Shown in pieces: positions 61,995 to 64,000 of a stretch of DNA of 64,000 bases; positions within the stretch are counted from its first letter, which is position 1, and the number at the start of each line of letters is the position of its first letter. The notes under the pieces are model-generated. The model was not told where the DNA came from. It was given only the letters and a program-made list of their open reading frames with translations, and searched no databases. The translations under genes were made by a program, and so were the position numbers. The DNA is from Vibrio breoganii (lineage in GTDB: Bacteria > Pseudomonadota > Gammaproteobacteria > Enterobacterales > Vibrionaceae): NCBI RefSeq assembly GCF_001677275.1, contig NZ_CP016177.1, forward strand, positions 992,001 through 1,056,000, in the 5' to 3' direction.

Positions 61995-62015
61995 CAAATG
62001 AGAATTAATTTCAAT
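61995..62015. promoter_or_regulatory. Fur-like box between vctP and the LysR gene
   Basis: Around aaatgagaattaatttcaa, with AATGAGAAT and ATTTC arms resembling the Fur consensus, in a short divergent promoter of two iron-linked genes. Confidence 0.6.
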
Positions 62016-62071
62016 TGACATAAGTTATCAAATGCATAAAATCCGTCAAATATATATTTGGAATAATCACT

Positions 62072-63010
62072 ATGCGCATATTGAATACTGGCCAGTTAGA
62101 TCTGAACCTGCTGGTGGTACTAAAGCAACTCCTTGAAGAGAAACATGTTTCCAACACGGCACTGTCCTTGGGAATGAGTCAGCCAGCAGTAAGCCGCGCT
62201 CTACATAAACTGCGAGTCGTGTTTAACGATGAACTTCTTATTCGTTCAGGTGAAGGCTATCAGATTACTGAGCGAGGCAAGGTGCTGCAATCGGAACTGG
62301 ATCAGGTACTGCAAGGACTGGAAACCTTGATGCAAGGGGACAGTTTTGATCCCGCCTCTTCAACCAAGACCATCAAGCTATTTGCTCTGGTGCCTCAAGC
62401 TACGGCGCTTGTCCCTAAGTTGTTTTCTGAGCTGAGAGAGCGTGCACCCAATATGAATATGGCCGTAGATACCGTACCACAACATCACTTTTCAGGATTA
62501 GAAAGTGGTGATGTGCACTTTGTCATGAGTACAGCGCAGCCTGACTATCGCCAGCAAAATCTCTATCGCTTGCCAATCCAAAAACGAGACTTTCGCTTAT
62601 TGATGAGTGAAACTCATCCTTTGGCCAGTAAAGAAACGTTAGAGGTTGATGATCTATTAACCGCCTCAATGGGGCGCATTTCTTTGTATGGAGATACGCG
62701 CTTTAATCTGCAAACTCGATTGAGAGAAAAGGGTTACCTAGGACGAGACGAGTCTCTGAATGTGCCTATTTCTTTAACCAATTTTAACCTTGCCGCCTCT
62801 ATTGCAGAAAGTAGTGATGTCATCTTCCATTTACCGACTCCCTACGCTAAGCAAGTTGCCAAGACTGGAAAGCTGATTCTAAAAGAGGTGCCTGAAGATA
62901 TACGCTCAGACAAAGAGCAGGTCTATGTGTATTGGCACAAACGCTTTCAAAACGACGGTATGTGCACTTGGTTCAGAGAGTTAATCAAAGAAGTGTATAG
63001 CGTGAGCTAA
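62072..63010 (+). CDS. LysR-family regulator, IrgB-like
   Basis: A 312-residue LysR protein. The helix-turn-helix is in LDLNLLVVLKQLLEEKHVSNTALSLGMSQPAVSRALHKLR, followed by a substrate-binding-like domain (DVHFVMSTAQPDYR; PTPYAKQVAKTGKL). IrgB in V. cholerae is a LysR activator of the irgA receptor, and a TonB receptor gene lies 146 bp downstream here. That makes it a plausible activator of that receptor. It is divergent from vctP. Confidence 0.85.
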   Translation: MRILNTGQLDLNLLVVLKQLLEEKHVSNTALSLGMSQPAVSRALHKLRVVFNDELLIRSGEGYQITERGKVLQSELDQVLQGLETLMQGDSFDPASSTKTIKLFALVPQATALVPKLFSELRERAPNMNMAVDTVPQHHFSGLESGDVHFVMSTAQPDYRQQNLYRLPIQKRDFRLLMSETHPLASKETLEVDDLLTASMGRISLYGDTRFNLQTRLREKGYLGRDESLNVPISLTNFNLAASIAESSDVIFHLPTPYAKQVAKTGKLILKEVPEDIRSDKEQVYVYWHKRFQNDGMCTWFRELIKEVYSVS

Positions 63011-63120
63011 AGGGATAGTCTGATTATTGCGCACTATTCATAAGCTGAATACTAACAATTCACCTTATGAATTCGGTTGTGTTTGTTAACTATAGCCACT
63101 GTCGAGTATGTTAATGCGAA

Positions 63121-63139
63121 ACATTATCATTACTATTAC
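63121..63139. promoter_or_regulatory. Fur-like box upstream of the TonB-dependent receptor
   Basis: acattatcattactattac, with its flank gcgaa, matches a Fur box on the opposite strand at about 13 of 19 positions. It lies about 20 bp upstream of the receptor ATG. Confidence 0.5.
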
Positions 63140-63156
63140 ACAAAACAGTGGTATCC

Positions 63157-64000
63157 ATGTCAACTCGCACCAAAGTCTCTACTGCCATACTCGCCGTTCT
63201 TTCTTCTTCGGCTTACGCTAACGAAGCGATTGAAACTGATGAGCAAATGGTTGTTACAGCAACACATACAGAAACATCCGTTATTGAAGCGCCAGCGACC
63301 ATCTCTGTAATCACAGAAGAAGAGTTGATGGCAGAACCTGGCACAGCCCTTAATGATCTTGTTAAGAATATCGCAGGTGTTGAGAGCCAAGTGGATGGTG
63401 GGCGTGCTGGTAGAGAGATGATCTCTATTCGTGGTATGGACTCAAAGTTCACCATGATCCTGATTAATGGTCGAAAAATCAGCTCTTCGAATGCTATTTT
63501 CCGTGGGAATGACTTTGACCTATCAACGATTCCAAAAGAAAGCATTCAACGCATCGAAGTGATCCGTGGCCCAATGTCGGCACTGTATGGTTCTGAGGCC
63601 CTTGGCGGCGTGATCAACGTGATTACTAAGAAACCGGATAACGAATGGCGTACTCAGTTTAATGCTGACTATGGCTACAGAGACGATGATGATGGCGGTG
63701 AGTACTCAACCGGCCTTTACACCTCTGGTGCACTGATTGACGATACCTTATTTATGTCCTTTTCTGTCAGTCAAAGTGCTCGTGATGCTTGGAACCCTTA
63801 TACAGGGACAGCAACAGGCAGCAACGGTGACTACGACCGCTCTGAGGCTACCGCCCTTGAAGAGCGTGATACGCTGGCAGTGACGGGTGGCTTGTTGTGG
63901 TACATCAACCAAGACCATGACCTATCATTTGATTTCACCTATTCTGACGATGACCGCGAGGGCATTATTGAATCAACCTCAGGCTTAACCGAATCAGATC
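63157..64000 (+). CDS. TonB-dependent siderophore receptor, 5' part
   Basis: The frame is open to the window end (281 residues). Signal peptide MSTRTKVSTAILAVLSSSAYA. The TonB box is likely in DEQMVVTATH. The plug domain has the classic order: TISVITEEELMAEPGTALNDLVKNIAGVE, GREMISIRGMDSKFTMILINGRK, ESIQRIEVIRGPMSALYGSEALGGVINVITKK. Barrel strands begin around residue 160. It belongs to the FepA/IrgA/VctA catechol-type receptors; context with vctPDGC favours VctA or IrgA. The 3' end is outside the window. Confidence 0.88.
   Translation, partial: MSTRTKVSTAILAVLSSSAYANEAIETDEQMVVTATHTETSVIEAPATISVITEEELMAEPGTALNDLVKNIAGVESQVDGGRAGREMISIRGMDSKFTMILINGRKISSSNAIFRGNDFDLSTIPKESIQRIEVIRGPMSALYGSEALGGVINVITKKPDNEWRTQFNADYGYRDDDDGGEYSTGLYTSGALIDDTLFMSFSVSQSARDAWNPYTGTATGSNGDYDRSEATALEERDTLAVTGGLLWYINQDHDLSFDFTYSDDDREGIIESTSGLTESD

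Noticed and set aside
1..64000. Search for a defence island, prophage or secretion system
   Set aside because: No phage, restriction, toxin-antitoxin or secretion genes were recognised; the window is mainly transport, regulation and metabolism.

Overview
The window is a gene-dense stretch of a gammaproteobacterial chromosome, most likely from a Vibrionaceae member (Vibrio or a close relative). The evidence is a complete vctPDGC-type catechol-siderophore importer beside a TonB receptor, an OmpU-like porin, a KdgR/YgjV pair, a MetR/MetE pair with MetJ- and MetR-type sites, and AT-rich Fur-box promoters. No rRNA, tRNA, CRISPR array or prophage was recognised. The only complete mobile element is one ISAs1-family insertion sequence.

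Layout. 0-6.4 kb: the end of penicillin-binding protein 1B, a small membrane protein, a BCCT transporter with a long charged tail, and a three-gene leftward unit (YdjM-like membrane protein, Crp/Fnr-type regulator, exported DUF1254 protein). 6.4-8.5 kb: a LysR gene divergent from cidA/cidB (lrgAB-type) genes. 8.5-15.2 kb: LacI and AraC regulators, a porin, and a YjeH-type amino-acid exporter whose last transmembrane helix has been cut off by the IS. 15.4-16.0 kb: two small exported proteins. 16.4-23.1 kb: a ugpBAEC-type glycerol-3-phosphate/glycerophosphodiester importer with a HAD phosphatase at its end, divergent from ugpQ and a DeoR/GlpR regulator. The shared promoter carries a Pho-box-like array and a likely DeoR operator.

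23.2-29.8 kb: a Fur-box promoter between a small Cys-rich protein and a MATE exporter followed by a Nik/Opp-type ABC importer whose two permeases are fused in one polypeptide. This is the most unusual locus here. 30-33.6 kb: a LacI regulator divergent from an RspA/ManD-type sugar-acid dehydratase and a Gfo/Idh/MocA oxidoreductase. 33.8-40.5 kb: metE and a very large fused formate dehydrogenase. 40.6-44.3 kb: a beta-lactamase-fold hydrolase, a glycine-zipper protein, an Fe-S photolyase-like protein and a truncated HhH-GPD gene. 44.4-46.8 kb: kdgR, ygjV and a DUF3047 gene. 46.8-49.2 kb: an FTR1 iron permease, a 51-aa membrane peptide and metR. 49.3-58.3 kb: a PlsC-type acyltransferase, maa, an MFS pump, a two-component system with a PepSY-like partner, a stand-alone menB, an M48 lipoprotein protease and a DUF2391 protein. 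58.4-64 kb: vctC, G, D and P, a LysR regulator, and the 5' part of a TonB-dependent receptor that runs off the window.

Iron is the recurring theme: Fur-like boxes lie near 23.47, 47.62, 62.00 and 63.13 kb. Phosphate or glycerophosphodiester scavenging (ugp) and methionine synthesis (MetJ and MetR sites at metE, MetJ boxes at metR) are the other well-supported circuits. Dispersed palindromic repeats and a 7-bp tandem repeat sit at or near the 3' ends of several genes, two of which look truncated at the junction.
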